This document shows, in pieces, positions 41,568 through 52,219 of a stretch of DNA of 52,684 nucleotides. The DNA lies in assembly GCA_017501665.1 (NCBI GenBank), contig JAFVWM010000045.1:1-52684 (forward strand), in the 5' to 3' direction. The translations under genes were made by a program, and so were the position numbers. Numbering within the stretch: position 1 is the stretch's first letter; each line of letters opens with the position of its first letter. The notes beneath the pieces were generated by a model. That model ran no database searches and was not told the origin of the DNA. It saw nothing but the letters and a program-made list of their open reading frames with translations. The stretch is from Alphaproteobacteria bacterium. Its GTDB lineage: Bacteria > Pseudomonadota > Alphaproteobacteria > RF32 > CAG-239.

Positions 41568-42948
41568 CATTTAGTCCGCCTCCGACAGATTTATAGAATG
41601 ATATGATGCCGATATAAAAATCGGCAAAAGCTTGGTATTTTGCAATTTGAGCAGATACTTCATTTTGCTTATCATCCAAAAAATCGCTGAAAGATATTAA
41701 ACCGCTGTCATATTTTTTTTCGCTCAAATTGGCAATATTCTCATAAAGTACAAAATTTTCTTTTGCTAATTTGGCATTTTTAGAATTTTCTTCAACCGAT
41801 ATAATGGCATTAGAAATATCAACAACCGCTTGCAACAACGCAGAATGATAATTGTTTAAGGCTTCTTTGGTAATAGATTGTTGAATTTTTATATCATTTA
41901 CAATTTTGCCCCAATGAAACAGCGGAAGAAGTGACTGCACATTTGACGAATACATATTATAATCTTTAGCAAATATTGGTGAAAGAGTATTATTTTGATA
42001 TCCCAAAAAGCTTGATAATGACAAAGACGGCAAAAGATTACTCATTTTGTTTCCGATAAGAGCATTTTGTGCGATAAGTTTTTGTTCGGCGCTATAAACA
42101 TCCGGACGAGATTGTACTGCTTTTGCCGATATATTATAAATTGATGCCGTATCGAAATTAAACTCATTATCCAACAAAGAAGATTTAACCTTTTTTATCT
42201 CGGAGGGCAATATACCGACTAACACAGCCAAAGCATTAAGCATATTTTTTTCATACATGACAAAAGAAGGAAGTTTTTGCTCACTGAATTTTACTAAACT
42301 TTCAGCTTGATTAAATGTTCTTTCATCGACCAATCCGGCAAGATATTGACTTTTAATTGTTTCATAAATCATGCTTTGATTTTCAATATTTATTTTAGTA
42401 TTTTCTATCAATTTTTGATACAATCGCCAATAGATATATTTAGATGCAATTTCACTTATAAGTACAATTTTAATATTATCAAGATCGGCGCCGGCAGATT
42501 TTAACATTGCATAATTACTTTCAATCAAGCGACGTTGTCCGCCCCAAATATCGATTTCCCACGAAGCATCAAACCCGATTTGAAAATAATCTTGTTCAGC
42601 CATAGGTTCAACAGCCTTGGAAGGTGAAGTTTTAACATATTCACCGCCGATATTGAAATCAGGTAACAAACCTGTCTCAGCCAAGAATAAACCATAGCGA
42701 GCCTGTTGCAGTTTTTCTTTAGCAATTTTGATTGTCGGACTGTTTTTCAAGGCTGTTTCAATCAGCTCATTTAAGTAGTCATCGCCAAAAATTTTAAACC
42801 AATCGGTTGCGACATTTTTTTTAGAATTTTGCAAATTTAATTCCTGAGCAATTTTTTCATCGGAGTAAAAAATTGTTTTTTCGTAGTTTGGACCGATAGC
42901 ACAAGCACTACATGAAAGAAGCAAAAGAGAAAACAAATATTTATTCAT
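41494..42948 (-). CDS. RND efflux outer-membrane channel lipoprotein (NodT/OprM family)
   Basis: A 484 aa outer-membrane factor. The signal peptide ends in a lipobox (LLSCSAC), followed by AIGPNYEK, the typical N-terminus of OprM/NodT proteins. Long helical stretches with DFNIGGEYVKTSPSKAV and GFDASWEIDIWGGQRRLIE match the family (normally F-D-A-x-W-E-x-D-x-W-G). It completes a tripartite pump with the two upstream genes, overlapping the pump gene by one base (TAATG). The C-terminal tail (residues about 455-484, Cys-rich) is unusual and coincides with the antisense overlap. Confidence 0.92.
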   Translation of the reverse strand: MNKYLFSLLLLSCSACAIGPNYEKTIFYSDEKIAQELNLQNSKKNVATDWFKIFGDDYLNELIETALKNSPTIKIAKEKLQQARYGLFLAETGLLPDFNIGGEYVKTSPSKAVEPMAEQDYFQIGFDASWEIDIWGGQRRLIESNYAMLKSAGADLDNIKIVLISEIASKYIYWRLYQKLIENTKINIENQSMIYETIKSQYLAGLVDERTFNQAESLVKFSEQKLPSFVMYEKNMLNALAVLVGILPSEIKKVKSSLLDNEFNFDTASIYNISAKAVQSRPDVYSAEQKLIAQNALIGNKMSNLLPSLSLSSFLGYQNNTLSPIFAKDYNMYSSNVQSLLPLFHWGKIVNDIKIQQSITKEALNNYHSALLQAVVDISNAIISVEENSKNAKLAKENFVLYENIANLSEKKYDSGLISFSDFLDDKQNEVSAQIAKYQAFADFYIGIISFYKSVGGGLNANCSVPDDRKDLTTSACEPCIDLY

Positions 42949-45900
42949 TATTTTTCTCCTTTCTTTGAAGAGTGCTCTTTAATATGTTCAAACAACGCAA
43001 ACAAAGCCGGAATAAATACGATACCTACAAATGTTGCGGCTATCATACCGAAGAATACCGATGTTCCAATGGCAATTTGGCTCGAAGCACCGGCTCCTTT
43101 GGCAATAATCATCGGAAACACACCCAAAATAAAGGTTAATGCAGTCATCAATACGGCTCTGAAACGTTCACTAGCCCCCATAATTGCCGCATCAAAAATC
43201 GAATAACCTTTTTGGCGGTAGTCTTTATTAAATTCGATAATCAAAATAGCATTTTTAGCAGCCAAACCAATGAGCATAATAAGTCCGAGTTGTGCATATA
43301 TACTCAAAGATTGTCCCATAAAATGAAGTCCCAGCAGAGCGCCCAAAATGGCAAAAACGACCGAAAACATAACCGCAAAAGCCAACATCCAGCTTTCATA
43401 CAGTGCAACCAAGAACAAATAGCAGAATACAAGAGCCAAAGCGATTAAAATAACCGCCAAACCTTGAGCTTCCACTTCTTGTAATGTCAGACCGGTCCAA
43501 GAAATGTTAAAATCTTTTGGCAGAATATTTTTTGCAACATCGGATATAGCTTTAATGGCATCACCGCTACTTTTTTTGTTTGCTACTCCACCGGTAACCG
43601 AAGCGGCTAAATAAGTATTATAGCGATACAATATTTTGGGCGATATTTCGATTTTAGCATCAACAAAATTGTCAACTCTGATCATATCGCCATTGTTAGA
43701 CTTTACATACAGGTTTAAGACGTTTTCGACATTTTTTCTGTCATCAAACACAGCTTGAGCAATAACTTTATTAACCTGACCGTCAAGCGTGATATTATTG
43801 ATGTAGCTTGAGCCGAAGTTATTATTAAGAGCGTTAAAAAGCGAAGCGATACTGACATTAAAGCTTTCGGCTTTTGTGCGATCAACGTCCAAAAATATAT
43901 GCGGTGTATCGGCTCTGAATGTAGAGAAAGCATAAGCAATATTAGGATTTTGGTTCAAAGCTTTAATAAACGGCATCAATCGGTTAAAAAGTTGCAAACC
44001 GGTTGTTTTGCCGTCAACAGCCAAAAGTTCAAATGACAGTCCGTTCGAATTACCTACACCGGGGATTGACGGCGGAGCAAAAAAGTCGATTTGAGCTGTT
44101 TTATCGTCCGAATATTTTTTCATAAGTTCGGCAGCTATATTTTCCATAGAAAGTTTTTTTCCTTTTCGTTTATTCCAATTATCCAATCCGACCACACCCA
44201 AAGCGACATTTTCACCGCCACCGCCGAGTATGGAATAACCGGCTACACCGATAAAATACTTAACGCCGTTCATATCAAGCACATCTTTACCGATATTTTT
44301 CAAGACATCGTTGGTTTGGTTAATGGTTGCCGTATTATCAAGTTGAATATTGGCAAAAATAATTCCCTGATCCTCTTCCGGCAAGAAAGATGTAGGCGTA
44401 AACCTGAATCCGACAACAGCCAATATAATAGCCAAAACAATAACAATAGCCGTAAGTTTAATGTTTTGAGCAAATATTTTAACAAATGACAGATATTTTT
44501 CTTTAGCCTTATTGATAAAGTTGTCAAATTTTTCAAAATATTTATGAGGCTTATCTTTTCCGCTGTCTTTTAGAAAAATAGCGCAAAGGGCAGGGCTTAG
44601 GGTAAGCGCGTTTATAGCGGAAAATATAATGGAAGTAGCAATGGTAACAGCAAACTGCTGATAAATTTTTCCGGTAATTCCGGCCATAAGTCCGACCGGA
44701 ATAAAAATGGCCATCAAAACAAAAGTTGTTGCGACGATGGCACTTGATATTTCGCTCATAGCCTTAACAGATGCTTGCATGGCATTGAGTTTTTCTTCTT
44801 TCATAATATATTCAACGCGTTCTACTACGATAATAGCGTCATCAACCACCAAACCGATAGCCAGAATAAGAGCAAACAAAGTCAGTATATTAATATCAAA
44901 ACCCAGTGCATATATAACGGCAAAAGTAGCAATAAGCGAAACGGGAATGGTAATCAACGGAATAAGTGTTGTTTTAGCCTTTTGTAAAAACACATAGACA
45001 ACCAAAACCACCAAAGAAAATGTAATAACCAATGTTTCGATAATACCGGCAATGGAAGCTCTGACAAAATCGGTAGAGTCATAAGCCACTTCAAAAATCA
45101 TATCTTCAGGAAATGTCCGGCTTAAAGTCTCGATTTCTTTTCTGACATCTTTCATAATATCCAGCGAATTAGAGCTTGGAGTTTGGCTCAAACCGATAAT
45201 AACCGCCGGCGAGTTATCGAACATTGCGTTCATATTATAAGTATCGGCACCCAGTTCGATATCAGCCACATCTTTTAGTCTGACGATACCGCCGTTATCA
45301 GAAGTGGCAACGATAATATTTTCAAAATCTTTTACGGTATTAAGCAAACCCTTAGCACTCAAAGATATAACAACCGGATTATTATGGGGGCTGGGGCTTG
45401 CGCCGACAGATCCGATTGATGCTTCAATATTTTGGCTTTTTACGGCATTTATAATATCATCGGACCCCAACCCCAAAGATGCAATAATATTTGGTTTCAG
45501 CCATATGCGCATAGAATTTTGTGCGCCAAAAATATCAACACTTCCCATACCGTCGATTCTAAGTAACGGATTTTTGATATTATTATAAGCAAAATTTGAT
45601 AAATAAAGGCTGTCATAGGTGTTTTTAGGCGAACGCAAAGCCAACATTGCCAACATATTGGAAGATTGCGAAGTAATATCAATGCCTTCTTTGGTAACAA
45701 TTTCCGGCAATTGTGAGTTAACCTGTTGCAAGCGGTTTTGTACCTTAACGCGAGCCATATCCGGATCTGTGCCGACATTAAATGTAATGGTAAGTTTATA
45801 GCTTCCGTTATCATCGCTTGATGAAGACATATAAAGCATATCCTCCACACCGTTTATGGCGTTTTCGATAGGAATAGCCACCGTATCGACCAAAACCTTT

Positions 45901-46064
45901 GCCGAAGCGCCGGGATATGTTGCTTTGATAATAATTTGCGGAGGAGTAATATCCGGATATTGTGAAACAGGCAATACGGCAATAGCCAAAAGCCCAAGCA
46001 ACACAAGTACCACCGATACGACACCGGCAAAACGAGGTCTATCAATAAAAAACTTAGAAAACAT
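42948..46064 (-). CDS. RND efflux pump, HAE1 family (AcrB/MexB-like)
   Basis: A 1038 aa inner-membrane drug/proton antiporter. Twelve membrane segments and two large periplasmic loops give the usual length. The proton relay is present: [12 protein letters not shown] (paired Asp, about residues 402-413) and [13 protein letters not shown] (Lys, about 930). The N-terminus [20 protein letters not shown] is typical. It takes up amphiphilic compounds from periplasm or membrane and passes them to the outer-membrane channel. It is encoded between its adaptor and channel genes with one-base overlaps. Confidence 0.96.
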   Translation of the reverse strand: MFSKFFIDRPRFAGVVSVVLVLLGLLAIAVLPVSQYPDITPPQIIIKATYPGASAKVLVDTVAIPIENAINGVEDMLYMSSSSDDNGSYKLTITFNVGTDPDMARVKVQNRLQQVNSQLPEIVTKEGIDITSQSSNMLAMLALRSPKNTYDSLYLSNFAYNNIKNPLLRIDGMGSVDIFGAQNSMRIWLKPNIIASLGLGSDDIINAVKSQNIEASIGSVGASPSPHNNPVVISLSAKGLLNTVKDFENIIVATSDNGGIVRLKDVADIELGADTYNMNAMFDNSPAVIIGLSQTPSSNSLDIMKDVRKEIETLSRTFPEDMIFEVAYDSTDFVRASIAGIIETLVITFSLVVLVVYVFLQKAKTTLIPLITIPVSLIATFAVIYALGFDINILTLFALILAIGLVVDDAIIVVERVEYIMKEEKLNAMQASVKAMSEISSAIVATTFVLMAIFIPVGLMAGITGKIYQQFAVTIATSIIFSAINALTLSPALCAIFLKDSGKDKPHKYFEKFDNFINKAKEKYLSFVKIFAQNIKLTAIVIVLAIILAVVGFRFTPTSFLPEEDQGIIFANIQLDNTATINQTNDVLKNIGKDVLDMNGVKYFIGVAGYSILGGGGENVALGVVGLDNWNKRKGKKLSMENIAAELMKKYSDDKTAQIDFFAPPSIPGVGNSNGLSFELLAVDGKTTGLQLFNRLMPFIKALNQNPNIAYAFSTFRADTPHIFLDVDRTKAESFNVSIASLFNALNNNFGSSYINNITLDGQVNKVIAQAVFDDRKNVENVLNLYVKSNNGDMIRVDNFVDAKIEISPKILYRYNTYLAASVTGGVANKKSSGDAIKAISDVAKNILPKDFNISWTGLTLQEVEAQGLAVILIALALVFCYLFLVALYESWMLAFAVMFSVVFAILGALLGLHFMGQSLSIYAQLGLIMLIGLAAKNAILIIEFNKDYRQKGYSIFDAAIMGASERFRAVLMTALTFILGVFPMIIAKGAGASSQIAIGTSVFFGMIAATFVGIVFIPALFALFEHIKEHSSKKGEK

Positions 46065-47182
46065 TACATTTTCTCCGCATTTTTATCAATAAGTTTAACT
46101 TTTAATTTAGCGCCGGTAGGAATATTATTAATATTGCCGGCAACCAAAAAATCGCTTTTACTAAAGTTGTTATTAACGACATATGCATCATCATAATAAC
46201 CCAAAACATTAAGTTTTTCTTTTCTTATTTTATTATTTTTAATAATTCTGACAAAGATACCGTCGTTTTCCAAAGTAGCAAAATTTTGTTTAATCAGATA
46301 GACATCGGACATAGGTTTTTCTACCAACACGTCGACATAAGAATTAGCCAACAATTCGCCTTTAGGGTTTTCAAAATCGACAAACACATCAACCGAAGAA
46401 GTTTGTTTTTGAATTTGGTTATCAAAATAAGCGAATTTACCCAAAAATTGATACAAAGAGTTGTTAGCCAATCTAAGTTTAATGACCGAATTTTCAAAAG
46501 GTTTATTTAAGTTAAAATCGTTAAGATAATTTTTGTTTGAAATGGCAAATTTAACTCTTATGGGGTTTTGTTGAATAATTTCAAAAAGTTTGGTTTGTCC
46601 GGCCGAAATAAAATTTCCCTTAGTTAATCCGACATCCCCCAAAACGCCGTCAATAGGAGCTTGTAAAACGGTATAATCAAGCATAACCTTAGCTTTTTCA
46701 AGTTCGGCTTTTGATTGTTTAACCTCTGCATCGGCAGATAAAAATTGTGCTTTTGCATCGTCGATTTGCGAAGCCGACACAGCATTTATACCGGCTTTTT
46801 TAATGCGTTCATAATAGCTTTTTGCATTAATAAGGTTAGCCTTTGCCATATCATACGAAGCCTTCAGGGTATCGACCTCAGCCTTATAGGTTTTTTGATC
46901 AATAAGCACCAAATTATCGCCAAGGCTGACTTTTTCACCGCCGACAGCCCAAATTTCATCAACATATCCCGATACATTAGCCATAACTTCAACCGATTTT
47001 ATAGGGGTAACATATCCCACATATTCATCTGTAATATTGATATTTTGTTTTATTAAGGGCAAAGCATCGATAAGATAAGTATTTTCATCTTCGATGATTG
47101 AATTTGCATTTTTATAAAACAGCATTACAAAGCAGAAGGATAGGGCAACAATAAAATATTTGTTTTTTATAGCATCAATCAT
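46064..47182 (-). CDS. RND efflux periplasmic adaptor (membrane fusion protein)
   Basis: A 372 aa adaptor that links pump and channel. An N-terminal signal or anchor segment (about residues 10-28) is followed by the lipoyl and hairpin domains ([20 protein letters not shown] at about 70-90; [24 protein letters not shown] sequence at about 170-190) and beta-barrel parts. It leads the three-gene operon. No regulator gene of TetR or MarR type is adjacent, so control is not visible here. Confidence 0.92.
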   Translation of the reverse strand: MIDAIKNKYFIVALSFCFVMLFYKNANSIIEDENTYLIDALPLIKQNINITDEYVGYVTPIKSVEVMANVSGYVDEIWAVGGEKVSLGDNLVLIDQKTYKAEVDTLKASYDMAKANLINAKSYYERIKKAGINAVSASQIDDAKAQFLSADAEVKQSKAELEKAKVMLDYTVLQAPIDGVLGDVGLTKGNFISAGQTKLFEIIQQNPIRVKFAISNKNYLNDFNLNKPFENSVIKLRLANNSLYQFLGKFAYFDNQIQKQTSSVDVFVDFENPKGELLANSYVDVLVEKPMSDVYLIKQNFATLENDGIFVRIIKNNKIRKEKLNVLGYYDDAYVVNNNFSKSDFLVAGNINNIPTGAKLKVKLIDKNAEKM

Positions 47183-47383
47183 AAAAATCTAACCTGTAAA
47201 ATTAAAATAAAATGGGGTTAGAATTTAAATAATTTCGATATAAAAATATACAACAGCTTGCTAATATATTTTATTGCTTAAGAAGTTTTAACTTTTTGTT
47301 ACATTTTTTAATGGGTGATTTAAATTGTGTAAAATCAATGAGTTATAAAGTAGGTAAGGTGTTGTGAAATACTTGTGTAGGTC

Positions 47384-47412
47384 TTGCGTTTTTTATATTT
47401 TTGTGGTAAGAT
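47384..47412 (+). promoter_or_regulatory. Promoter for the Cys-rich protein gene
   Basis: TTGCGT (47384-47389), 17 bases and TAAGAT (47407-47412), leaving a leader of about 90 bases before the ATG at 47506. The rest of 47183-47383 shows no gene. Confidence 0.5.
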
Positions 47413-47505
47413 ATCATTCAAAGGGTGAAATGTGTCTGTATAAAACAGGGTGTATTGCGTAGACACATAAGCATCTGTGATAACCGACATAAAAGGAGGG
47501 GTGTT

Positions 47506-48948
47506 ATGACAAAATATTTAAATATGTTAGTTTTTTCGGCATTAGCAATGTTTATTGCTTCTCCTGCTTCGGCCGAAATTATCAATCTTTATGATTTAGA
47601 AAATTTCTTGTATTACGGATCTACTAATCTTGGTGAGGGAATTGAAGGTGGAGACGATCCTTATGTCCCCTCTTGTGACGCTTCTCAAGGTGAGTTTGAT
47701 TCTCCTCCTTCCAATATGACTTGTCAATCTTTTAATAAAGGGTCTATTACTTGTTATCGTAATTGTTCTTGCTCTTCGGAGTTTAAGTATGATGATTCTA
47801 ATTGTCCTTCTGCTCAACGATTCGTGCGATCTAATCAAACTTGTGAGGGTAAATCTAAATCTTGCTCTTGCTCAGATGATGCACTAGACCCTACATATGT
47901 TAATAGTATTAAGGGCGTGTTTAATGGTGTTGATTCATATGCTTCTGGTGATGGCAGTGTTACGTGTCACTATTTAACTAATCCTTCTTGTAAAGTAGGT
48001 GAACAATATTCTTATACGGATGTTTATAACGCTGTCGGATCTTCTTTTTCTCATCCTATTTATAAAGTCTCTGTTCCTGGAAAAGATGAGCCTATTGAAT
48101 ACGACCTTGTCGCTTCTGCAAAAACTCAGACTAGTGGAACTGTCTATTGCTTAACGGACGCTCATGTCATTTCTTCTTTTTCGGAAGCTGTTTCTTTATC
48201 AAATAATTTTAATGTTAATTGCGCCAAGGTGTCTATGGCTAATGCAAAACTTAATGGTCTTCCGTATTACTACCTCGATGGATCTTGTAATACTACTACT
48301 GATGGTGGTCTTTGTGATATTGCTTCCGCTTCTGCTACGGCTACTGTGTCCTTTAAGTTTTATCGTCCCGGTGGTAGGGGGCTTACATACAGTTCTTGTG
48401 AATATGTAACGGCTCTTGCTTGTCCCACAGGATTGGGTGTTTTGAAAATGAATTATAATCAGGCTATCTCAACTTATGAAAATAAGGATGGCTTTGTCTT
48501 TAAAATTGATGATATCGGTAATAATCTAGCCTGTGTGACTTTTGTAGGATGTGAAGCTGGATATACCCTTCATCCTGAGTTTAGTGGTGAGTATATGGTA
48601 GGATTATTTGAATATGATCCAGAAGTTTTAGATCAGAAGGTTCGTAGTATACTTGATAGAGAGTTATCCGGAAGGACTTATGAATATGAAATTGCCACAA
48701 TCAATTATAGCTCCGGTGATTATGCCGGTAAAATGGCTCCATACCTCTGCTATAAAGAAACAGGTTGTCAAGTCCCTCAAGATGATTGGAGAGTCATTAT
48801 GGCTTGTTATGTGGATAGCTCTCTCATAACATCGATCATAGATGCCAAGACTCTTGGATATACCTTGTCATCGACATCTGCTTGCACCGGGGTTAAAATT
48901 AAACACCCTCTGGAAGATAAATATATTTGTATCCCTAATACTCTATAA
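47506..48948 (+). CDS. Large secreted cysteine-rich protein, 480 aa
   Basis: The start is the ATG at 47506 after a strong AAGGAGG site; the frame itself opens at 47425. A signal peptide (ending SPASA, about residue 23) leads to a mature protein with some 30 cysteines, mostly in short loops (CNTTTDGGLC, CYRNCSCS). No known domain is recognised. Codon use is unlike the neighbours, with many T-ending codons (TCT, CTT, CCT, TGT). It is likely disulphide-rich and exposed. It precedes a related gene by 48 bases. Confidence 0.8.
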   Translation: MTKYLNMLVFSALAMFIASPASAEIINLYDLENFLYYGSTNLGEGIEGGDDPYVPSCDASQGEFDSPPSNMTCQSFNKGSITCYRNCSCSSEFKYDDSNCPSAQRFVRSNQTCEGKSKSCSCSDDALDPTYVNSIKGVFNGVDSYASGDGSVTCHYLTNPSCKVGEQYSYTDVYNAVGSSFSHPIYKVSVPGKDEPIEYDLVASAKTQTSGTVYCLTDAHVISSFSEAVSLSNNFNVNCAKVSMANAKLNGLPYYYLDGSCNTTTDGGLCDIASASATATVSFKFYRPGGRGLTYSSCEYVTALACPTGLGVLKMNYNQAISTYENKDGFVFKIDDIGNNLACVTFVGCEAGYTLHPEFSGEYMVGLFEYDPEVLDQKVRSILDRELSGRTYEYEIATINYSSGDYAGKMAPYLCYKETGCQVPQDDWRVIMACYVDSSLITSIIDAKTLGYTLSSTSACTGVKIKHPLEDKYICIPNTL

Positions 48949-48996
48949 TTTGCTTGTTGCTTTGTTTTTTATGTTACTTTTTTTAGGAGAACCGCT

Positions 48997-50691
48997 ATGA
49001 AAAAATTATTACTTATTTCTTCTTTCTTGTATTGTACAGCTGTTGCTAGCCCCACTCTTGCTGTAGATTGTACTACCGTCCCTTCTTGCTCTTCGCTCGG
49101 GTATGTTGATATCACTTCTGTTTCCTGTGATGACGGTACTTTTATCAAATGCCCTTTCGATGCTAATTACGGTATCTGTGTTAAAAATTCTTCTGAAGAA
49201 GGTGGGGATCCAATACCTACTAATGAATGTGAAGTTATAGCCTATGGCAAAACGCCAGCTAGAAGTGATATAACTACAAAAGTAGCGATAAATGATGTAG
49301 CAAATTATTGTCCTTCAGGTGAGTTATGTTCTTATGAAAAATTTGGTGAAGCTCTTATTGACACAGAAAAAATGTCTGGAATTATTATCTTTTCGGATAA
49401 AGCTATTAATACAACCAGCGGAGCTACAGTTACTAGTATACCTAGTCCAAATCAAGCATATTTTGCTTGCAAAGCAAGTGAAGATAATCAAGATATGTTC
49501 TACCCGCAGTTCAGTACGGCTTCGGATGACATGTTTGTAGAGTGCGAAGCTGCTCAAAGATATACGGTAGCTTATACAGTCCCGACAAGATCTAGTGGAA
49601 TACAAAATGCAATAGCTGCAGAATGTCCGGTTGGACTATGTCCTAAATCAAGTATAGAAGCATATGTTGCCAACAAAACCGGATATGTTGTAACGGGAGA
49701 TGGTATGTATGAATTATCTTCAGGAGCTATTACCGGAAAATCTGTCACAACAATAAGTTCAGTAAAAAATATTTATTATTCTTGTATGACACCATGTACA
49801 GCCATTGAACAATTAACCTTAACCGGTTTAACTTATCCTGCATCTTTGGCACATTCATACCTGTATCAAAAGGCAACGGCACAATGTTCAAGTGGTTTGT
49901 GTCCTATAAGTACCTTAAAAATGGCTGCATCAAGTGAAACAGGATATATGGTTGCCGGTGAAGGTGTTTTCAAGGTAAATTCAGGCTCAATTGGAAGTTC
50001 TCTTCCATCAGCTAACGTACTTACTGCTGATTCTTCAAAATTTTATTATGCATGCCGAGGTGTTGTAACACTATACGATGCAACAGGCGAAGAGACTCCA
50101 CAATATATTAGTCCATGTACTGAATTAAAAGTGTATACTACTACATATACTACACCGGTAGCAGCAACTGCCCTTGCCCAAAAGGCAAAAACAAACTGTG
50201 GGGGATATTTATGTTCTACTACTAATACAGGAACTATATTATCAGGAGAAAGCGGTTATGTTGTGACTGCCAGTGGTGTTTATAGTCTATCATCAGGGAC
50301 AATAGGTAATAATACCACAGCAATATCGGATAAAGGCCAAAAAATATATTTTGCTTGTAGTAATGCCCGTAGTGCTCTCGCACAACTAAGTCTAACGGTA
50401 ACATATCCGGCAAGTTTAACATTAGGATACATAAAAGAACAAGCAAGAGCTAAATGCCCAAATGGTTTTGCTGATTTGTTTGAACTAGAAAGTAAAGTAA
50501 CTACCCAAACCGGATATCTGTTTGATTCAAAGTGTTTATCTCCTGTTAATAATGGTGTGTTGTCCAAAATGTGCGTAGATAAGATTATTGCTAAAAGTGC
50601 AGATAAAGCAAAAATTTATTATAGTTGCCAATCAGTACCTACTGCTACTCCTTCGACAATTAATTATGGTGATACTACCGTGGTTTATTAG
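48997..50691 (+). CDS. Secreted protein with five Cys-rich repeats, 564 aa
   Basis: Signal peptide (about residues 1-22, MKKLLLISSFLYC...), an N-terminal Cys module to about residue 70, an EGGDPIP linker, then five repeats of about 80-105 residues beginning near 78, 182, 267, 374 and 460. Each has a starting Cys, a CPxGLCP-like centre, TGYVV or TGYMV, an SG-x-I turn and a closing IYY-x-C. Repeats of this kind suggest a surface or secreted scaffold or adhesin. The N-terminal codon style resembles the previous gene; the repeats do not. A palindromic hairpin follows. Confidence 0.82.
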   Translation: MKKLLLISSFLYCTAVASPTLAVDCTTVPSCSSLGYVDITSVSCDDGTFIKCPFDANYGICVKNSSEEGGDPIPTNECEVIAYGKTPARSDITTKVAINDVANYCPSGELCSYEKFGEALIDTEKMSGIIIFSDKAINTTSGATVTSIPSPNQAYFACKASEDNQDMFYPQFSTASDDMFVECEAAQRYTVAYTVPTRSSGIQNAIAAECPVGLCPKSSIEAYVANKTGYVVTGDGMYELSSGAITGKSVTTISSVKNIYYSCMTPCTAIEQLTLTGLTYPASLAHSYLYQKATAQCSSGLCPISTLKMAASSETGYMVAGEGVFKVNSGSIGSSLPSANVLTADSSKFYYACRGVVTLYDATGEETPQYISPCTELKVYTTTYTTPVAATALAQKAKTNCGGYLCSTTNTGTILSGESGYVVTASGVYSLSSGTIGNNTTAISDKGQKIYFACSNARSALAQLSLTVTYPASLTLGYIKEQARAKCPNGFADLFELESKVTTQTGYLFDSKCLSPVNNGVLSKMCVDKIIAKSADKAKIYYSCQSVPTATPSTINYGDTTVVY

Positions 50692-50709
50692 TAATTCTCG
50701 GTAACATGG

Positions 50710-50738
50710 ATCCCCTGTAATTTTAAATTACAGGGGAT
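50710..50738 (+). terminator. Palindromic hairpin after the repeat-protein gene
   Basis: Fourteen-base perfect arms beginning ATCCCCTGTAATTT around a single base. It starts 19 bases after the stop codon. No clean T-run follows, so it may act as a terminator only partly or stabilise mRNA. Confidence 0.6.
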
Positions 50739-50870
50739 ACATGTATAATAATAAAACGATAGAACCATGCTTATAGTGTCATTGGTTGCTATAATAATAC
50801 TTATCTATTGATGAAAAAGTTAGCTTTATCGCATCTTTATTTTATGCTACTTATGTATAAAAATACCATT

Positions 50871-50897
50871 TCCCCGAGGATTTTCAATCCTCGGGGA
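50871..50897 (-). terminator. Hairpin downstream of the inverted fragment
   Basis: TCCCCGAGGAT and ATCCTCGGGGA pair perfectly around five bases. On the minus strand it begins about 20 bases after the fragment's stop, mirroring the hairpin after the intact gene. Confidence 0.7.
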
Positions 50898-50917
50898 TAT
50901 ATTATCTTCGAGAATTA

Positions 50918-51060
50918 CTAATAAACTGCACTTGTACTACCATAAGTAACTGTCGTAGCAGTTATTGCATCACTTGGTATAGAAGCACAAGCATAATAAA
51001 TCTTTACTCCGGCGGCATTTAGAAGCGGAAACACAACTGAGGAAAGAGGAAAGAAGAAAA
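50918..51060 (-). pseudogene. Inverted 3'-terminal fragment of a second Cys-repeat gene
   Basis: On the minus strand about 45 codons stay open and end at TAG (50918-50920). The translation contains FPLLNAAGVKIYYACASIP and ends TVTYGSTSAVY, closely matching the end of the repeat protein (KIYYSCQSVP and TINYGDTTVVY). The sequence around the stop (TTTATTAGTAATTCTCG) is also identical to that after the intact gene. No start or upstream repeats remain, so this is a relic of a convergent paralogue. Confidence 0.8.
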
Positions 51061-51177
51061 ATTTTTTTTTAGCATCAACAAAAACTAAAAATTAATAAAT
51101 TTAGTAAAATCAATATGTTACTAGATGGTAAAATAATACCCTTTAATAACACACTGAAAAATAATAAAATTTTTTAG

Positions 51178-51206
51178 TTGACAACATTTTTTATTTATAT
51201 ATATTA
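51178..51206 (+). promoter_or_regulatory. rplM-rpsI promoter
   Basis: TTGACA (51178-51183) is a perfect -35 element; TATATT (51200-51205, spacer 16) or ATATTA (51201-51206, spacer 17) is the -10. A strong promoter fits ribosomal protein genes. Confidence 0.75.
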
Positions 51207-51251
51207 GCCCTCGAAGTTAAATTTCTATTTTAATAAAAAAGAGAGAAAAAT

Positions 51252-51716
51252 ATGAACACATATGCTACAAAACCCTCTGATATTGAGAGAAAATGGTACG
51301 TAGTTGATGCCGAAGGCGTTGTTTTGGGTCGTATGGCTGCCGAAATCGCTAAAATCTTACGCGGTAAACATAAAGCCAACTTCGTTCCTAACATTGACTG
51401 TGGTGACTATGTCGTTGTTATCAATGCAGACAAAGTAAAATTAACAGGCAACAAATTAGCTGCTAAAAAATATTTCAAACATACCGGTTGGGCCGGCGGT
51501 ATCAAAGAAACAACCGCAGGCAAAGTATTGTCCGGTCGTTTTCCCGAAAGAGTTATCATCAAAGCTGTTGAACGTATGATATCTCGCAACCCGATGGGTC
51601 GTCAACAAATGACAAAGTTAAAAGTATATGCCGGTGCTGAACATCCTCACACAGCTCAAAATCCCGTTGTTTTGGATATCGCCGGTAAAAACCCGAAGAA
51701 TAAAAGGAGCATCTAA
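51252..51716 (+). CDS. rplM: 50S ribosomal protein L13
   Basis: A 154 aa L13, a primary binder of 23S rRNA needed early in 50S assembly. Recognisable parts are [21 protein letters not shown] near the N-terminus (read from [10 protein letters not shown]), [16 protein letters not shown] (about residues 57-72), [15 protein letters not shown] and [21 protein letters not shown]. Length is typical of alphaproteobacteria. It is co-transcribed with rpsI, two bases downstream. Confidence 0.98.
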   Translation: MNTYATKPSDIERKWYVVDAEGVVLGRMAAEIAKILRGKHKANFVPNIDCGDYVVVINADKVKLTGNKLAAKKYFKHTGWAGGIKETTAGKVLSGRFPERVIIKAVERMISRNPMGRQQMTKLKVYAGAEHPHTAQNPVVLDIAGKNPKNKRSI

Positions 51717-51718
51717 TT

Positions 51719-52198
51719 ATGGCTGAAAAAATCGAATCTTTGCAAGATATTAAAAACGCAGCCAAATCAGAAGCTGCTGAAACTGTTGTTCGTAAGGCTA
51801 AAAAAGACAAACTCGGTCGCTCTTACGCCACAGGTAAAAGAAAAGACGCCGTTGCCCGTGTATGGATCAAAGCAGGTAAAGGCAATATCACAATTAACGA
51901 CAAATCTATTGATCAATATTTTGCCCGTCCGGTATTAAAAATGATCATTAATCAACCTTTCGAAGTTGCTAATCGCGTTAACGAATTTGACGTTGTATGC
52001 ACAGTAAAAGGTGGTGGTTTGTCTGGTCAAGCCGGTGCTATTAAACACGGTATTTCAAAAGCTTTGAACGAGTTTGAACCCGAATTACGTGATTGCTTGA
52101 AAAAAGCCGGTTTCTTGACACGTGATGACAGAACTGTTGAACGTAAAAAATATGGTAAGGCTAAAGCTCGTCGCTCCTACCAATTCTCAAAACGTTAA
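51719..52198 (+). CDS. rpsI: 30S ribosomal protein S9
   Basis: A 159 aa S9, whose C-terminal tail reaches the P-site tRNA. The core starts near residue 34 with [20 protein letters not shown], followed by [19 protein letters not shown] and the basic end [11 protein letters not shown]. The first 30 residues are an Ala/Glu/Lys-rich extension common in alphaproteobacteria. It ends at a strong terminator. Confidence 0.98.
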   Translation: MAEKIESLQDIKNAAKSEAAETVVRKAKKDKLGRSYATGKRKDAVARVWIKAGKGNITINDKSIDQYFARPVLKMIINQPFEVANRVNEFDVVCTVKGGGLSGQAGAIKHGISKALNEFEPELRDCLKKAGFLTRDDRTVERKKYGKAKARRSYQFSKR

Positions 52199-52219
52199 TT
52201 TTTACGTTTACAAGAATAC

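Larger units (their letters stand above)
50739..51170. other. Gene-poor spacer with inverted gene fragment
   Basis: No intact coding region is supported here. The stretch holds AT-rich sequence, a second hairpin (50871-50897), the inverted 3' end of a paralogue of the repeat protein (50918-51060) and then AT-rich sequence leading to the rplM promoter. Confidence 0.7.

Noticed and set aside
43212..46092. Several plus-strand frames inside the RND pump and adaptor genes
   Set aside because: They are antisense shadows of well-supported genes and show no family motif.
50739..50870. A small RNA gene between the two hairpins
   Set aside because: The stretch is AT-rich with no clear promoter-to-terminator unit; nothing beyond the hairpins themselves supports it.
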